From Hydrogenoanaerobacterium saccharovorans (lineage in GTDB: Bacteria > Bacillota > Clostridia > Oscillospirales > Ruminococcaceae): 64,000 bases of DNA. Numbering within the stretch: position 1 is the first letter of the stretch; each line of letters starts with the position of its first letter. The DNA is taken from assembly GCF_003814745.1 (NCBI RefSeq), contig NZ_RKRD01000001.1:186001-250000 (forward strand). The letters run 5' to 3'. Shown in pieces: positions 32,837 through 43,160 of this stretch. The notes beneath the pieces were generated by a model that had not been told where the DNA came from, made no database searches, and saw only the letters and a list, made by a program, of their open reading frames with translations. The position numbers and the translations under genes are program-made.

Positions 32837-34972
32837 TTATACAAACAACGATTGCCCTTCGTCGCAGTTTAGGGATAAACCAGTATGCTCACTGTAAAGA
32901 GTTAAATCTTTGAGTATTCCCATATCTTCGGTCAAAGCCGAGACAGCGCCTGTATTAACCAGTGCTTTAAAATGCTGGGGGTATACATTTACTATGTACT
33001 GCGTTGCTTTGCGCGTCAGTTGGCGCGACCAGTTGCCCCATTGCATTTCGTCAGCCAACTTTACGGCATCCTCTTCAATGGCAATCAAAACAGATTTGGT
33101 TTCGGTTTCAATCAGACGGAAGTCTGACGCAACCTGTGCAAACGGCAGCAAGCAACCGCTGCGCCCATGCTCAAACGCATCAATAATTCGCTTTTTATCT
33201 AAGTTTTCATCTTGAAAACTATGCAGTGTATCAAAATAATTGTGGATGGTTTGCGGTGAGGCGAGGTCCGAAAACCTACGTGCCACTTCTCTCATCATTT
33301 TAATATTCTGTTCAATCAAGCGCGGGGGCTTGTCCTCCGACTCAAATATGTAAACCACACTTTCTTCGGCGGTTCTTTTGCCTTCGCGGTTGCAGCGCCC
33401 CGCCGCTTGAATAATAGAATCCAGCCCCGCCTCCGCGCGGAATACGGCGGGAAAATCGACATCTACACCTGCCTCCACTAAAGAGGTTGCAACCAACCGG
33501 CAAGGTAAGCCGTTTTTCAGCCGTTGCCGAATTTCAAGAAGAATTTTTCTCCTATGTAGGGGCGTCATAAGCGTTGACAGGTGAAACCTGCCCTCTTTCG
33601 GCAAAAGCTCGAACAGCTCGTGTGCTTGTTTACGCGAATTCACAATCGTTAACGCCTGTTCCTGCTGTGCCATATGTTCGGCAAGTTTACCGTTGCTTTG
33701 TTTACCAATATGTCTTAGGCTTGTACGCCTAAAAAATTCGTACATTTCGGAGGTATTGGGGCAAATTTCTGTTACCGTCATATCCGCAGGGAACAGTTTT
33801 TCCAGCGAGGGCTGGGTGGCGGTACACAGTACTGCAGTTGCCCCATAATACTGCACCAAATTTGCAATTGCCCGCACACAGGGCTTTAAATAAGGCAAAG
33901 GCAGCATTTGTGCTTCGTCAAAAATAATCACGCTGTTTGCCAAGTTGTGCAGCTTGCGGCATTTTGAGGACTTGTTGGCGAACAAAGACTCGAAAAATTG
34001 TACATTGGTGGTTACAATTACAGGCGCATCCCAGTTTTCGGCAGAAAGGCGAAGTTTTGATAGGTTATTTCTGCTTTTTTCCGTATCGTCCTTTGGGTCA
34101 AAACTGATATTGGAATGATGTTCAAGTACATTTTCTGCCCCCACAATTTTGCGAAAAACGTCTGCGGTTTGTTCTATAATACTAGTGTATGGTATGACAT
34201 AGATTATGCGGGACATTTTGTGTTCTACCGCATGGAGTAATGCAAAAGCAAGAGATGAGACGGTCTTTCCGCCGCCGGTAGGAACGGTTAATGAATACAG
34301 CCCTTTGGCGTTCTTGCCTGCATTCAGACAGGATTTTAAAATTTCACAACGCTTTTTGTTCAGCTCGCTTTTTGCATCCCACCAAGGCTGAATATAAACT
34401 TCTAAGCGGCTGGCTAACTGGTCAAGGTGGTCATATCCGCCGCGTTGGACAACACCATTAGACATAAATGCCTCAGTATCTAAAAAATCTGCATCCACCA
34501 AGCAAGAATACAGCATACGGGTAAAAAACGAATTATCAAAATTATTGCCAAAACGGGGAGAAGGCGCATACTTTAATGAGATTTCGTTGAGGTATTCGCT
34601 GTAATCGGGCAGGGTAGGCGGCTCGCGTTTTAACCTACCACACAAGGTGCTGTTTTCGGCAGTATCTCTGGGATTGCCGAAATCGGGCAGCCCTGTGTGA
34701 TGCCCTGCCACGCAAATAGCCGCGCACAGCATGTTGAGGTTTTTAAGCTCTTTGGCGCCGCAGGTAGAGTGGTCTGCCGAGGGGGCATTGTGCAAAATAT
34801 GCCGCTGAAACTCGGCCGAGTATTTGCCGATATCATGCGTCAGCCCAATTTGGTAACCCAACTCACCTGCGCCAAAAGCTTGTGCATAGTCTCCCGCAAG
34901 TTGTGCCGTTTTTTTTAGGTGATCTATAACTGATTGCTCTCGCCCATCTTCACTTGTATGGCCTACATACAA
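32837..34972 (-). CDS. cas3: CRISPR-associated nuclease-helicase Cas3
   Basis: 711 residues. N-terminal HD nuclease domain with H...IGLTHDIGKYSAEF, CVAGHHTGLPDFG and the later DADFLD. Superfamily 2 helicase: Walker A VPTGGGKTVSSLAFALL, box DEAQMLP, ATLCTATQPSL (motif III-like), SLVEAGVDVDFP and motif VI IIQAAGRCNREGKR. All the motifs are present, so target degradation should be possible if Cascade can recruit it. GAGAAGGAGAGGG precedes ATG. First gene of the cas operon. Confidence 0.95.
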   Translation of the reverse strand: MYVGHTSEDGREQSVIDHLKKTAQLAGDYAQAFGAGELGYQIGLTHDIGKYSAEFQRHILHNAPSADHSTCGAKELKNLNMLCAAICVAGHHTGLPDFGNPRDTAENSTLCGRLKREPPTLPDYSEYLNEISLKYAPSPRFGNNFDNSFFTRMLYSCLVDADFLDTEAFMSNGVVQRGGYDHLDQLASRLEVYIQPWWDAKSELNKKRCEILKSCLNAGKNAKGLYSLTVPTGGGKTVSSLAFALLHAVEHKMSRIIYVIPYTSIIEQTADVFRKIVGAENVLEHHSNISFDPKDDTEKSRNNLSKLRLSAENWDAPVIVTTNVQFFESLFANKSSKCRKLHNLANSVIIFDEAQMLPLPYLKPCVRAIANLVQYYGATAVLCTATQPSLEKLFPADMTVTEICPNTSEMYEFFRRTSLRHIGKQSNGKLAEHMAQQEQALTIVNSRKQAHELFELLPKEGRFHLSTLMTPLHRRKILLEIRQRLKNGLPCRLVATSLVEAGVDVDFPAVFRAEAGLDSIIQAAGRCNREGKRTAEESVVYIFESEDKPPRLIEQNIKMMREVARRFSDLASPQTIHNYFDTLHSFQDENLDKKRIIDAFEHGRSGCLLPFAQVASDFRLIETETKSVLIAIEEDAVKLADEMQWGNWSRQLTRKATQYIVNVYPQHFKALVNTGAVSALTEDMGILKDLTLYSEHTGLSLNCDEGQSLFV

Positions 34973-35388
34973 AAGTACCCTCTCCTTCTCATAATTGTTT
35001 TCATGATAAATATAGTGTCGCTCTAAAATTCAATATTGCGTTAATGTTATTATATCTTTAGCAAACAGGAATCTCCTATCATTCTTGTTACTTCCAATTC
35101 GATGTAATCGTTACATTTTTGGTTAACACTTCTATGTTAGCATTATACAATAAAATTCCACATATTTCTATAAAAGGATGGAAAATGTATTTTGAATGCC
35201 TATGATTTTGTCATGTAAAATATGAGATATATTCTAGGATATGTGTTGCGCTTGTAAAACAAAAGGATAGGCAATGCCGTTTAGCACTGCCTATCCTTTT
35301 GCATCAACTGTTTATTACTGTTCATTCGGCAAAACCTGAAACTTACAATCAACGCTGATTTCCAGCGTATGTTCAGAGGCTTTACAAT
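34973..35388. other. Intergenic region between cas3 and kdpE
   Basis: No gene. It contains the terminator of the kdp operon (35261-35300) and the probable cas promoter region read leftward: a TATAAT on the minus strand at 35142-35147 with a poor -35, and downstream of it a 13-base palindrome TGTAATCGTTACA (35103-35115), plus GTTAAC at about 35121-35126. The palindrome is a candidate operator for the cas operon. Confidence 0.4.
35261..35300 (-). terminator. Terminator of the kdp operon, bidirectional
   Basis: AAAAGGATAGGCA / TGCCTATCCTTTT perfect 13-base stem with 14-base loop. Confidence 0.85.
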
Positions 35389-36087
35389 TTAAATTTCCTC
35401 TACCATGCGGTACCCCACGCCCATTTCGGTTAAAATGTAAATGGGCTCCCCGGGGTTATTTTCAATTTTTCTGCGGATATTTGCCATATTCACACGGAGC
35501 GCATGGCTTTCGTTGGTGTATGGCCCCCACACCTCTCGGATAATAAAATCATGAGTCAGCACTTTACCGCGGTTTTTGGATAACAATACGATGATTTTGT
35601 ATTCTATCGGCGTAAGGTGAATTCTTTCTCCCGCAACGGATACAATGCGCTTATCATAGTCAATTTCAAGTTCGCCAATCTTTATACTATTGTTATCCAA
35701 TCTGCCGTCCACATCTTTGGGGCTGTGGCGTATGGCGGTACGTATGCGTGCAAGCAATTCGGATGTTCCGAACGGCTTGACAATATAATCATCCGCTCCC
35801 AAATCGAGAGCCTCAACTTTTTCGCGCTCGTGGCCGCGGGCAGAGACCACCACTACGGGTATTTTCGACCATTGACGAATGTTTTTTAGCACCTCAATAC
35901 CATCCAGGTCGGGCAACCCCAAATCCAACAGGATGGCATCGGGAACATGAGACGTAGTCATAGCAATGGCTTCTTTGCCTTTTGCTGTTTTAACAACGCT
36001 GTAGTTGTTCGAGGTGAGAACCGCTGAAATAAAGTTGCAGATGGTTTCATCATCTTCAACTACCAAAACCAAAGGCTTTAGGCTCAT
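35389..36087 (-). CDS. kdpE: Response regulator KdpE
   Basis: 232 residues, OmpR type. Receiver domain with VVEDDE acid pocket, phosphoacceptor Asp in ILLDLGLPDLDG, VVVSARG and ADDYIVKPFG (Lys). Winged-helix output with LTPIEYKIIVLLSKNRGKVL and LRVNMANIRRKIE. Start overlaps the kdpD stop by ATGA. Activated by KdpD, it switches on kdpFABC at low K+ or high osmolarity. Last gene of the operon. Confidence 0.96.
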   Translation of the reverse strand: MSLKPLVLVVEDDETICNFISAVLTSNNYSVVKTAKGKEAIAMTTSHVPDAILLDLGLPDLDGIEVLKNIRQWSKIPVVVVSARGHEREKVEALDLGADDYIVKPFGTSELLARIRTAIRHSPKDVDGRLDNNSIKIGELEIDYDKRIVSVAGERIHLTPIEYKIIVLLSKNRGKVLTHDFIIREVWGPYTNESHALRVNMANIRRKIENNPGEPIYILTEMGVGYRMVEEI

Positions 36088-38783
36088 AATTCATCACTCT
36101 TTTCCAAAGGCAGTGTAAACTGAAATATGGCTCCGCCTTCTTTTCGATTTTCGGCTTCCATTTTACCGCTGTGCGCTTTTATAATTGACATACAAATAGA
36201 AAGCCCAATTCCCATCCCTCTGGACGAATCGGGAGATTTGGTGCTGTTTGGCATATAGCTTTCAAATAAATATGGGAAGTCTTCTTTTGAAATTCCGCTG
36301 CCCTCGTCTAAAACTTCAAATATTGCATATGCTCCGTTTTTTTTGAGGTAAACCTCAATCAGCGATTCATTCGGCGAATGCTTGATGGCATTTTCAAGCA
36401 AGTTGATGAGTACCTGCGCAATCAATGTACCATCCACTGGTACCATCAGCAATTCGTCTGGCACTTGTACGGATATTCTGCGCTGCGGAAACCTGCTTCG
36501 TATCCGTGTAACTGCTTCTGCGATAATTTCTTCGGCAGCTTCGGGTACTTTTGCAACATTCATAGTTCCCTCGTTGATGCGGGTTACAGAAAGGAGATTT
36601 TCCACAATGCGTATAAGCCACTGCGAATCTTCTTTAATATTCGAAATCAGTTTGTTGCGGGTTGGCTTATCCAAATAATCATCATTTTCTAAAATTGCAG
36701 AGCTGGCACCTAAAATGCCGGTGAGCGGGGTGCGTAGGTCGTGAGAAATGGCGCGCAGCAGGTTGCTCCGCATCTTTTCTTTTTCCGATTCCACCAAAAT
36801 GCTGCGCTGTTCGTCCGACAGGCGCTGGCGCTCCAGTGCCATTGCCACCTGTGAACCAATCATACGCAAAAACAGGCGGTTGTTGTGGTTTAAAATGCCT
36901 TTTGAACAGGATATACCCATGACGGCGAGAACTCTGCCCTGTGCAATAATCGGCATATAAAATGCACCTGCGCCCATCAAGGTGTCTGTGCCGGCACCCG
37001 CACGTTTTTGATTGATAAACACCCAATGCGCAACGGCTTTTTCATCTTCTGTCAGCAGAAAAGACGCATCTTCATCCTCTGGTGCTTGTGCAAAATTCCC
37101 TGCCGGCCCTTGTTCAGGGTCGGCGGTATAAAATACCACAGAACGCCCAAACAAGTTAACAATATAGTCATTTGCCAGCGCAACAATTTTTTCAAGCCCT
37201 CTTGTGGCAAGAAGCTTTTTATTAATTTCGTAAAGCACGTCGGTACGCCGTTCGCGTTCTACAGCAAGTTTTGCCTGCGTTTTTACACGCACTGTCAAGG
37301 CACTGGTAATCAGTGCAACCAGCAGCATAATCACAAATGTAATGGGGTAACCCGCCTGTATGGCGTTGAACGTGAAATAGGGTTCTGTAAAAAAGAAGTT
37401 GAATGTTAGTACGCTGATTACCGATGCAATAATACCATACGCATACCCTACGGTTGCCCTTGAAATCACCAAAACGCATAAGATATAAACCATAATCATA
37501 TTTTGGTCGCCTATATCGAATACACGAAGTGCCAGTGACAACAGCGTAGTTGCAATCAGCATGCTAATTGTTTTTATGGTATCCTGCCAAGAAAAACAAA
37601 AGTTAAATTTTTGTTCTGCTTTTCTGGGTTTCCGATATGGGCGGCGCCCAACATTGCCCGGGATGATGTGAACTTCGATATTCGGCAACAGAGAAATTAG
37701 TTTATCTTCAAAGTCGACTTCAAACAAACTTTTGATTGTCTTCATCTTTCTGCTTTTGCCTATAACGATGTTGGTGATACCCGAAAGCTTTGCATATTCG
37801 GCAACTACGGCGGCAATATCATGTCCGTTCAGGGTAACAAGGTCTGCACCAAGCTTTACAGCCAAATCCATATTAGCGCGTATAGATTTTTGCTGTTCTT
37901 CGGTGAGACATTCGCTTTCCATATTTTCAACGAATACAGCTGTCCACGGTGCGTGGAAAGCATCGGCGGCTCTGGCTGTCCACCGAATGCATTTTGCGGT
38001 GGAAGGGGATGGCCCGATACAAACCAAAAGTTTGGTATTTGCCATTTTGTCTGAAAATTTGCGCTCGTTTTGGTTTTTGAAACTGATACGGTCGGTTGCT
38101 TTACGCATGGCAATTTCTCGCAGCAGCCTTAAGTTTTCATGCGTAAAAAAATTAGACATTGCTGTTTTTGCCCGCTCGGGGCGATAGATTTTACCCTCTG
38201 TAAAGCGGTGCAGCAGCTCATCCGGTTCAATATCAATCAGTTTGATATTATCAGCGCGGTCAAAGATATAATCGGGTATAGTTTCTTGCACGCGGATTTT
38301 TGTAATATCCTCCACAACATCGTTGAGGCTTTCGATATGCTGTACATTGATTGTGGTATACACATCGATGCCTGCGTTAAGCAATTCTTCAATATCCTGG
38401 TAGCGTTTGCGATTGCGTACGCCAACCGCATTGGTATGCGCAAGCTCATCGACCAAAACCAATTGCGGCTTGCGTCTGAGCACTTCATCCAGATCAAATT
38501 CTTTTAGTTCAATGTTGCGGTATAATACCGTCTGCGGCTTTAGCACCGGCAAACCTTGCAGCAGCTGCATGGTTTCGGGCCGTGTGTGCGGTTCGATATA
38601 TCCCACTAAAACGTCTACGCCGCATTTCAGTTGCTCGTGGGCATCGTCCAGCATAGCATAGGTTTTGCCTACGCCTGCCGCATACCCAAAAAATATTTTC
38701 AGCCGGCCCTGTTTGCTGTCCTCTTTCTCATGCAGAGATTCGAGAATGCTATCCGGGTCGGGGCGATTATCAAAGTTGTCCAC
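36084..38783 (-). CDS. kdpD: Sensor histidine kinase KdpD
   Basis: 899 residues, full-length. N-terminal KdpD domain with Walker A GYAAGVGKTYAMLDDA (about 33-48) and DELAHTNAVG; Usp-like domain (about 250-370) with GKSRKMK; four transmembrane helices of the DUF4118 type (about 400-505); a GAF-like domain; HisKA with LRAISHDLRTPLTGILGA (phosphoacceptor His); HATPase with LINLLENAIKHSPN and GMGIGLSI. It senses K+ limitation and phosphorylates KdpE. 45 bases after kdpC. Confidence 0.96.
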   Translation of the reverse strand: MDNFDNRPDPDSILESLHEKEDSKQGRLKIFFGYAAGVGKTYAMLDDAHEQLKCGVDVLVGYIEPHTRPETMQLLQGLPVLKPQTVLYRNIELKEFDLDEVLRRKPQLVLVDELAHTNAVGVRNRKRYQDIEELLNAGIDVYTTINVQHIESLNDVVEDITKIRVQETIPDYIFDRADNIKLIDIEPDELLHRFTEGKIYRPERAKTAMSNFFTHENLRLLREIAMRKATDRISFKNQNERKFSDKMANTKLLVCIGPSPSTAKCIRWTARAADAFHAPWTAVFVENMESECLTEEQQKSIRANMDLAVKLGADLVTLNGHDIAAVVAEYAKLSGITNIVIGKSRKMKTIKSLFEVDFEDKLISLLPNIEVHIIPGNVGRRPYRKPRKAEQKFNFCFSWQDTIKTISMLIATTLLSLALRVFDIGDQNMIMVYILCVLVISRATVGYAYGIIASVISVLTFNFFFTEPYFTFNAIQAGYPITFVIMLLVALITSALTVRVKTQAKLAVERERRTDVLYEINKKLLATRGLEKIVALANDYIVNLFGRSVVFYTADPEQGPAGNFAQAPEDEDASFLLTEDEKAVAHWVFINQKRAGAGTDTLMGAGAFYMPIIAQGRVLAVMGISCSKGILNHNNRLFLRMIGSQVAMALERQRLSDEQRSILVESEKEKMRSNLLRAISHDLRTPLTGILGASSAILENDDYLDKPTRNKLISNIKEDSQWLIRIVENLLSVTRINEGTMNVAKVPEAAEEIIAEAVTRIRSRFPQRRISVQVPDELLMVPVDGTLIAQVLINLLENAIKHSPNESLIEVYLKKNGAYAIFEVLDEGSGISKEDFPYLFESYMPNSTKSPDSSRGMGIGLSICMSIIKAHSGKMEAENRKEGGAIFQFTLPLEKSDEL

Positions 38784-38828
38784 CGATTCATCACCACCTT
38801 TTTACATATCATATAGCACAACAGCTGT

Positions 38829-39389
38829 TTATAGCAAGCCGTCCAGCGCTAAATTTACTTGCAGCACATTGACGGCGGGCTCACCGATAAAACCAAGGAA
38901 TCGCCCCGTTGTATATTTTTGAATGATGTTTCGTACCTCATCTTGGGGTATTCCTCTGGTCTGTGCAATTCTGTTCACTTGATATTCCGCTGCTTCAGGC
39001 GAGATATGCGGGTCTGCACCGCTGCCCGAGGCAGTAACCAAATCCATTGGGATATCTGCCGTGTTTTGAGGGTTAAAGGCTTTCCACCACTCGATGCGCT
39101 TTTGTACAAGTTGTTTCTGCTCTTCGCTTACGGGGGAGAGGTTGCTGACGCCTGATGGCCTGCCGATGAGATATTCCGGCTTTGTAAACTCCTGTGCAAT
39201 CAAAGCAGAGCCGTATTCTTTTTGGGTGCCGTCTTTTAAAAGTACGGTTATTATACTGCCGTTTGCCTGTTTTGGGAATAACAGCTGCGAAATACCGGTT
39301 ACTGCTGCGGTATAAAGTACGCCGCAGAGAACCGTCATAACTGCAAAGCACATCAGAGCGGGACGGATTAATTTTATAGTTTTTTTCAT
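38829..39389 (-). CDS. kdpC: Potassium-transporting ATPase subunit KdpC
   Basis: 186 residues from ATG 39389 (GAGGCG ahead); the frame's earlier ATG 39416 lies inside kdpB. One N-terminal transmembrane helix (about 13-33), then LFPKQANGS, GRPSGVSNLSP and TASGSGADPHISPEAAEYQV plus IVNVLQVNLALDG-like ending, all family blocks. It is the chaperone-like subunit that raises ATP affinity of KdpB. Confidence 0.95.
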   Translation of the reverse strand: MKKTIKLIRPALMCFAVMTVLCGVLYTAAVTGISQLLFPKQANGSIITVLLKDGTQKEYGSALIAQEFTKPEYLIGRPSGVSNLSPVSEEQKQLVQKRIEWWKAFNPQNTADIPMDLVTASGSGADPHISPEAAEYQVNRIAQTRGIPQDEVRNIIQKYTTGRFLGFIGEPAVNVLQVNLALDGLL

Positions 39390-39400
39390 AGTTGTTCGCC

Positions 39401-41458
39401 TCACACAAGACCGCATGCGGTCAAAATCATATCAATTAATTTGATGGCTGCAAAGGGTGCTGCCAAGCCGCCCAAACCGTAGATAAGCAAGTTTCTTTCC
39501 AGTAGTTTGCCGGCAGGCAGTTCGCGGTATTTTACACCTTTCAGTGCCAACGGAATCAATGCAATAATAATCAAGGCATTGTAAATAATTGCGGATAAGA
39601 TAGCACTTTTTGAACTGGTTAGCCCCATGATATTCAGTGCGGTAAGCTGGGGGAAGATGCCGAAAAACAGCACAGGAATGATAGCAAAATACTTTGCTAC
39701 GTCGTTTGCTACACTAAATGTTGTAAGTGAGCCCCTTGTCATTAGCAGCTGCTTGCCGATTCTTACAATGTCGATGAGTTTTGTAGGGCTGGAGTCCAAA
39801 TCCACCATATTGCCGGCCTCTTTGGCTGCCTGTGTACCTGTATTCATCGCAACAGCAACATCTGCCTGAGCCAAAGCGGGCGCATCGTTGGTGCCGTCGC
39901 CCGTCATAGCAACCAGATGCCCTTTTGTTTGGTAATCGCGGATTAGTGCCAGTTTTGCCTCGGGGGTTGCTTCGGCTAAAAAGTCATCCACACCGGCTTC
40001 TGCTGCAATGGCAGCAGCGGTCATCGGGTTATCACCGGTAATCATAATGGTTTTAATGCCCATTTTACGCAAATCTTCAAACCGCTCTTTTACGCCGTTT
40101 TTTACAATATCTTTTAGGTTGATTACCCCCAGCACCTGTTGGTTTTTTGCCACCACAAGCGGTGTGCCGCCTGCTGCGGCTACATGCTTAACAATACGGT
40201 CGCATTCATCCGGATAATCGCCGTTTCGTTGTAAAACATATTGCTTTACGGTATCTGCCGCACCTTTTCTTATTTCGTTGCCTTGAAAATCGATGCCGCT
40301 CATACGGGTTTTTGCCGTAAACTCCACAAACGTTGCTTGAAGTTTTGACATATCGCGCCCGCGTATACCAAATTTCTCTTTCGCCAAGATAACAATGCTG
40401 CGCCCTTCGGCGGTTTCATCTGCAATGGACGAAAGCTGGGCAGCATCGGCAAGCTCTTGTTCCGTTACCCCGTTTACAGGCAAAAACTCACTTGCTTGGC
40501 GGTTGCCTAAGGTGATTGTTCCCGTTTTATCGAGTAAAAGAACATCTACATCGCCTGCGGCTTCAATCGCGCGCCCGCTCATTGCAAGCACGTTGGCTTG
40601 GTTGAGGCGGCTCATGCCTGCAATGCCGATGGATGAAAGCAACGCACCAATGGTGGTAGGTGCCAAACAAACCAAAAGTGCAATGACATTGGTGACCGAA
40701 ATAGCGGCCCCTGAGCCTGCCTGCTTGCTTACAAAACTGGTAAAGGGCAGCAAAGTAGCTGTAACAACAAGAAAAATAATTGTTAGCGTTACCAGTAGAA
40801 TTTGCAGGGCAACTTCGTTAGGGGTTTTCTTTCTGGATGCGCCCTCTACCATGGCAATCATTTTATCCAAAAAGCTTTCTCCTGCTTCTGCGGTTACCGC
40901 TATAATCAACCAGTCGGATACCAAAGTGGTTCCGCCCGTAACAGCGCTGCGGTCGCCGCCCGATTCGCGGATGACAGGGGCGGATTCGCCTGTAATCGCG
41001 CTCTCATCCACCGAGGCGGCACCGTCAATTACTTCGCCGTCCATAGGGATTTGTTCCCCCGCTTTTACAATGACGATATCGCCTTTTTTCAGTGTGTTAG
41101 ACAATACCTCGGTGTAGTCATCGGGGTTGGCGGGTGATTTTAACTTTTTTGCTTTTACGTCTTTTCTGGCACTGCGCAGGCTCTGTGCCTGTGCCCGCCC
41201 GCGCCCCTCTGCAATTGCCTCGGCAAAGTTTGCAAACAATACTGTAAACCATAAAATCAATGCGATCGTCAGAATATATCCGCTGCTTTCGTCCTTAATA
41301 CCCACAAAAGATAAAAAATAAAGTATCGTTGTGAACACAGCACCAATATATACCACCAGCATAACAGGATTTTTAACCTGTATGCGTGGGTCAAGCTTTA
41401 CAAAAGACTGGCGTATCGCATCTGCAAAAATGCCACCATTTACGCTTTTTTCTTTCAT
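39401..41458 (-). CDS. kdpB: Potassium-transporting P-type ATPase KdpB
   Basis: 685 residues from ATG 41458 (GAGGT ahead). P-type ATPase motifs: VDESAITGESAPVIRE (TGES), phosphorylation site LLDKTGTITLGNRQ, KGAADTV in the nucleotide domain, MITGDNPMTAAAIA and MTGDGTNDAPALAQADVAVAMN (hinge). Six to seven transmembrane helices. It powers high-affinity K+ uptake with KdpA. It follows kdpA by 16 bases. Confidence 0.97.
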   Translation of the reverse strand: MKEKSVNGGIFADAIRQSFVKLDPRIQVKNPVMLVVYIGAVFTTILYFLSFVGIKDESSGYILTIALILWFTVLFANFAEAIAEGRGRAQAQSLRSARKDVKAKKLKSPANPDDYTEVLSNTLKKGDIVIVKAGEQIPMDGEVIDGAASVDESAITGESAPVIRESGGDRSAVTGGTTLVSDWLIIAVTAEAGESFLDKMIAMVEGASRKKTPNEVALQILLVTLTIIFLVVTATLLPFTSFVSKQAGSGAAISVTNVIALLVCLAPTTIGALLSSIGIAGMSRLNQANVLAMSGRAIEAAGDVDVLLLDKTGTITLGNRQASEFLPVNGVTEQELADAAQLSSIADETAEGRSIVILAKEKFGIRGRDMSKLQATFVEFTAKTRMSGIDFQGNEIRKGAADTVKQYVLQRNGDYPDECDRIVKHVAAAGGTPLVVAKNQQVLGVINLKDIVKNGVKERFEDLRKMGIKTIMITGDNPMTAAAIAAEAGVDDFLAEATPEAKLALIRDYQTKGHLVAMTGDGTNDAPALAQADVAVAMNTGTQAAKEAGNMVDLDSSPTKLIDIVRIGKQLLMTRGSLTTFSVANDVAKYFAIIPVLFFGIFPQLTALNIMGLTSSKSAILSAIIYNALIIIALIPLALKGVKYRELPAGKLLERNLLIYGLGGLAAPFAAIKLIDMILTACGLV

Positions 41459-41474
41459 TTTTATAACCTCATTT

Positions 41475-43160
41475 TCATCGTGTAGTAAAGTAATCGGCAA
41501 TCGGCCCCAGCGCAAGCGCAGGTAAAAAGCTTAGTGCCGCAATGATGATGATAACACCAATTAGCAGCCCCGCAAATGTGGCATTGCTGGTAGACAATGT
41601 TCCCTCACCAGCGGCAACGGATTTTTTTTGTGCCATGTTACCTGCCAAATAAACAGCCGCACCCATAGGGATAAAACGTGCGAGCAGCATGATAATCCCT
41701 CCCGTAACATTGGTGAATACGGTGTTTGCTTGAAAACCGGCAAAAGCACTGCCGTTGTTGTTGCCCATGGACGAGAATGCGTAAAGTATCTCTGAAAAGC
41801 CATGTGCGCCCGAATTATTAAGCCATGTTTCGGCAGCGGGCATAATAACCGCGGCGGCGGTACCCAGAAGGGTAAGCAGGGGAGGCGTAAGCACAATAAG
41901 ACAAACCATCTTCATATCGTAAGGCTCTACCTTTTTGCCCAGATATTCGGGTGTACGCCCAACCATCAACCCCGCAATAAATACGGTCAGCAGTACAAAT
42001 GCAAGCATACCGTACAAGCCGCTGCCCACTCCGCCAAATACAATTTCGCCCAACTGCATTAAAAACATCGGCATCATTCCGCCCAAAGGGGTGAAACTGT
42101 CGTGCATAGAGTTAACCGAGCCGTTGGATACAGCGGTGGTAGCGGTTGCCCAAAGCGACGATGCCCCCACACCGTGTATAATCTCTTTGCCCTCCATGCT
42201 GCCCGAAGCAGCTGCCCCCTGAAATATGGGTGCGGCAAATTGTTCACTGACAGTGGTTACAGAAAGTGCTGCAATAAACAAAATCAGCATTACCGCATAA
42301 AGCACCCTGCCTTGTTTGCTGTTTTTTACTGCTTTGCCAAAGGTGACGCAAAGTGCAGCGGGGATAAGAATAAGGCATAACGATTCAATTAAATTTGAAA
42401 ATGCCGTTGGGTTTTCGAAAGGAAACGCAGAGTTTGCACCAAAAAAGCCACCGCCGTTTGTGCCAAGTTGCTTGATAGCGATTTGGCTTGCTGCAGGGCC
42501 CAACGGCACGGTTTGCACCGCACCGCTTTCCAGCACCGCAACCTCTTTGTAGGGGATAAATGTTTGCACAACGCCCTGTGAGGCAATCAGCAGTGCTGTT
42601 ATAAACGAAAGCGGAATCAAAACATAAAGTGTTGTTTTGGTAAGGTCTACCCAAAAATTGCCGATGGTTGTGCTTTTTTTAAGAACAAACCCTCTCATCA
42701 GGGCAAATAAAACGGCAATACCCGTTGCAGCCGAAACAAAATTTTGTACAGTAAGCCCTAAAAACTGCGTTAGATACGACATAGCTGATTCGCCCGCGTA
42801 TGCCTGCCAGTTTGTGTTGGATACAAAGCTTGCAGAAGTGTTAAAGGCTAAGTGCCAGCTTGTGCCCTCGATTGCTTGGGGGTTAAATGGCAGAAAACCA
42901 TGAAGCATTTGCAGCAGCCAAATAAATACAAACCCCACAGCACTGAACAAAAGAACAGATAAAGTATATTTTTTTGCATTCATTTCTTCATTGCTTTGAA
43001 TCCCCATTAGTTTATAGATACCGTTTTCAACGGGTGCAAGCAGGCGTGTTAAAAATACTTTTTGCCCGTTCATTATTTTGTAAATATAGTTTCCCAAAGG
43101 GACGGACAGCCCAACCAAAAGTACAATGTAAAATAAATCTTGAAGGATGATAATGCTCAT
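41475..43160 (-). CDS. kdpA: Potassium-transporting ATPase subunit KdpA
   Basis: 561 residues with ten transmembrane helices. Filter-type loops of the SKT fold: NTSASFVSNTNWQAYAGE, GTNGGGFFGANSAFPFENP, TAVSNGSVNSMHDSFTPLGG and SSMGNNNGSAFAG, the four K+ selectivity segments. It binds and passes K+. Start ATG overlaps the kdpF stop by ATGA. Confidence 0.97.
   Translation of the reverse strand: MSIIILQDLFYIVLLVGLSVPLGNYIYKIMNGQKVFLTRLLAPVENGIYKLMGIQSNEEMNAKKYTLSVLLFSAVGFVFIWLLQMLHGFLPFNPQAIEGTSWHLAFNTSASFVSNTNWQAYAGESAMSYLTQFLGLTVQNFVSAATGIAVLFALMRGFVLKKSTTIGNFWVDLTKTTLYVLIPLSFITALLIASQGVVQTFIPYKEVAVLESGAVQTVPLGPAASQIAIKQLGTNGGGFFGANSAFPFENPTAFSNLIESLCLILIPAALCVTFGKAVKNSKQGRVLYAVMLILFIAALSVTTVSEQFAAPIFQGAAASGSMEGKEIIHGVGASSLWATATTAVSNGSVNSMHDSFTPLGGMMPMFLMQLGEIVFGGVGSGLYGMLAFVLLTVFIAGLMVGRTPEYLGKKVEPYDMKMVCLIVLTPPLLTLLGTAAAVIMPAAETWLNNSGAHGFSEILYAFSSMGNNNGSAFAGFQANTVFTNVTGGIIMLLARFIPMGAAVYLAGNMAQKKSVAAGEGTLSTSNATFAGLLIGVIIIIAALSFLPALALGPIADYFTTR

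Noticed and set aside
40395..41117. Plus-strand open frame of 240 codons over kdpB
   Set aside because: Antisense shadow; composition follows complementary codons of the ATPase.
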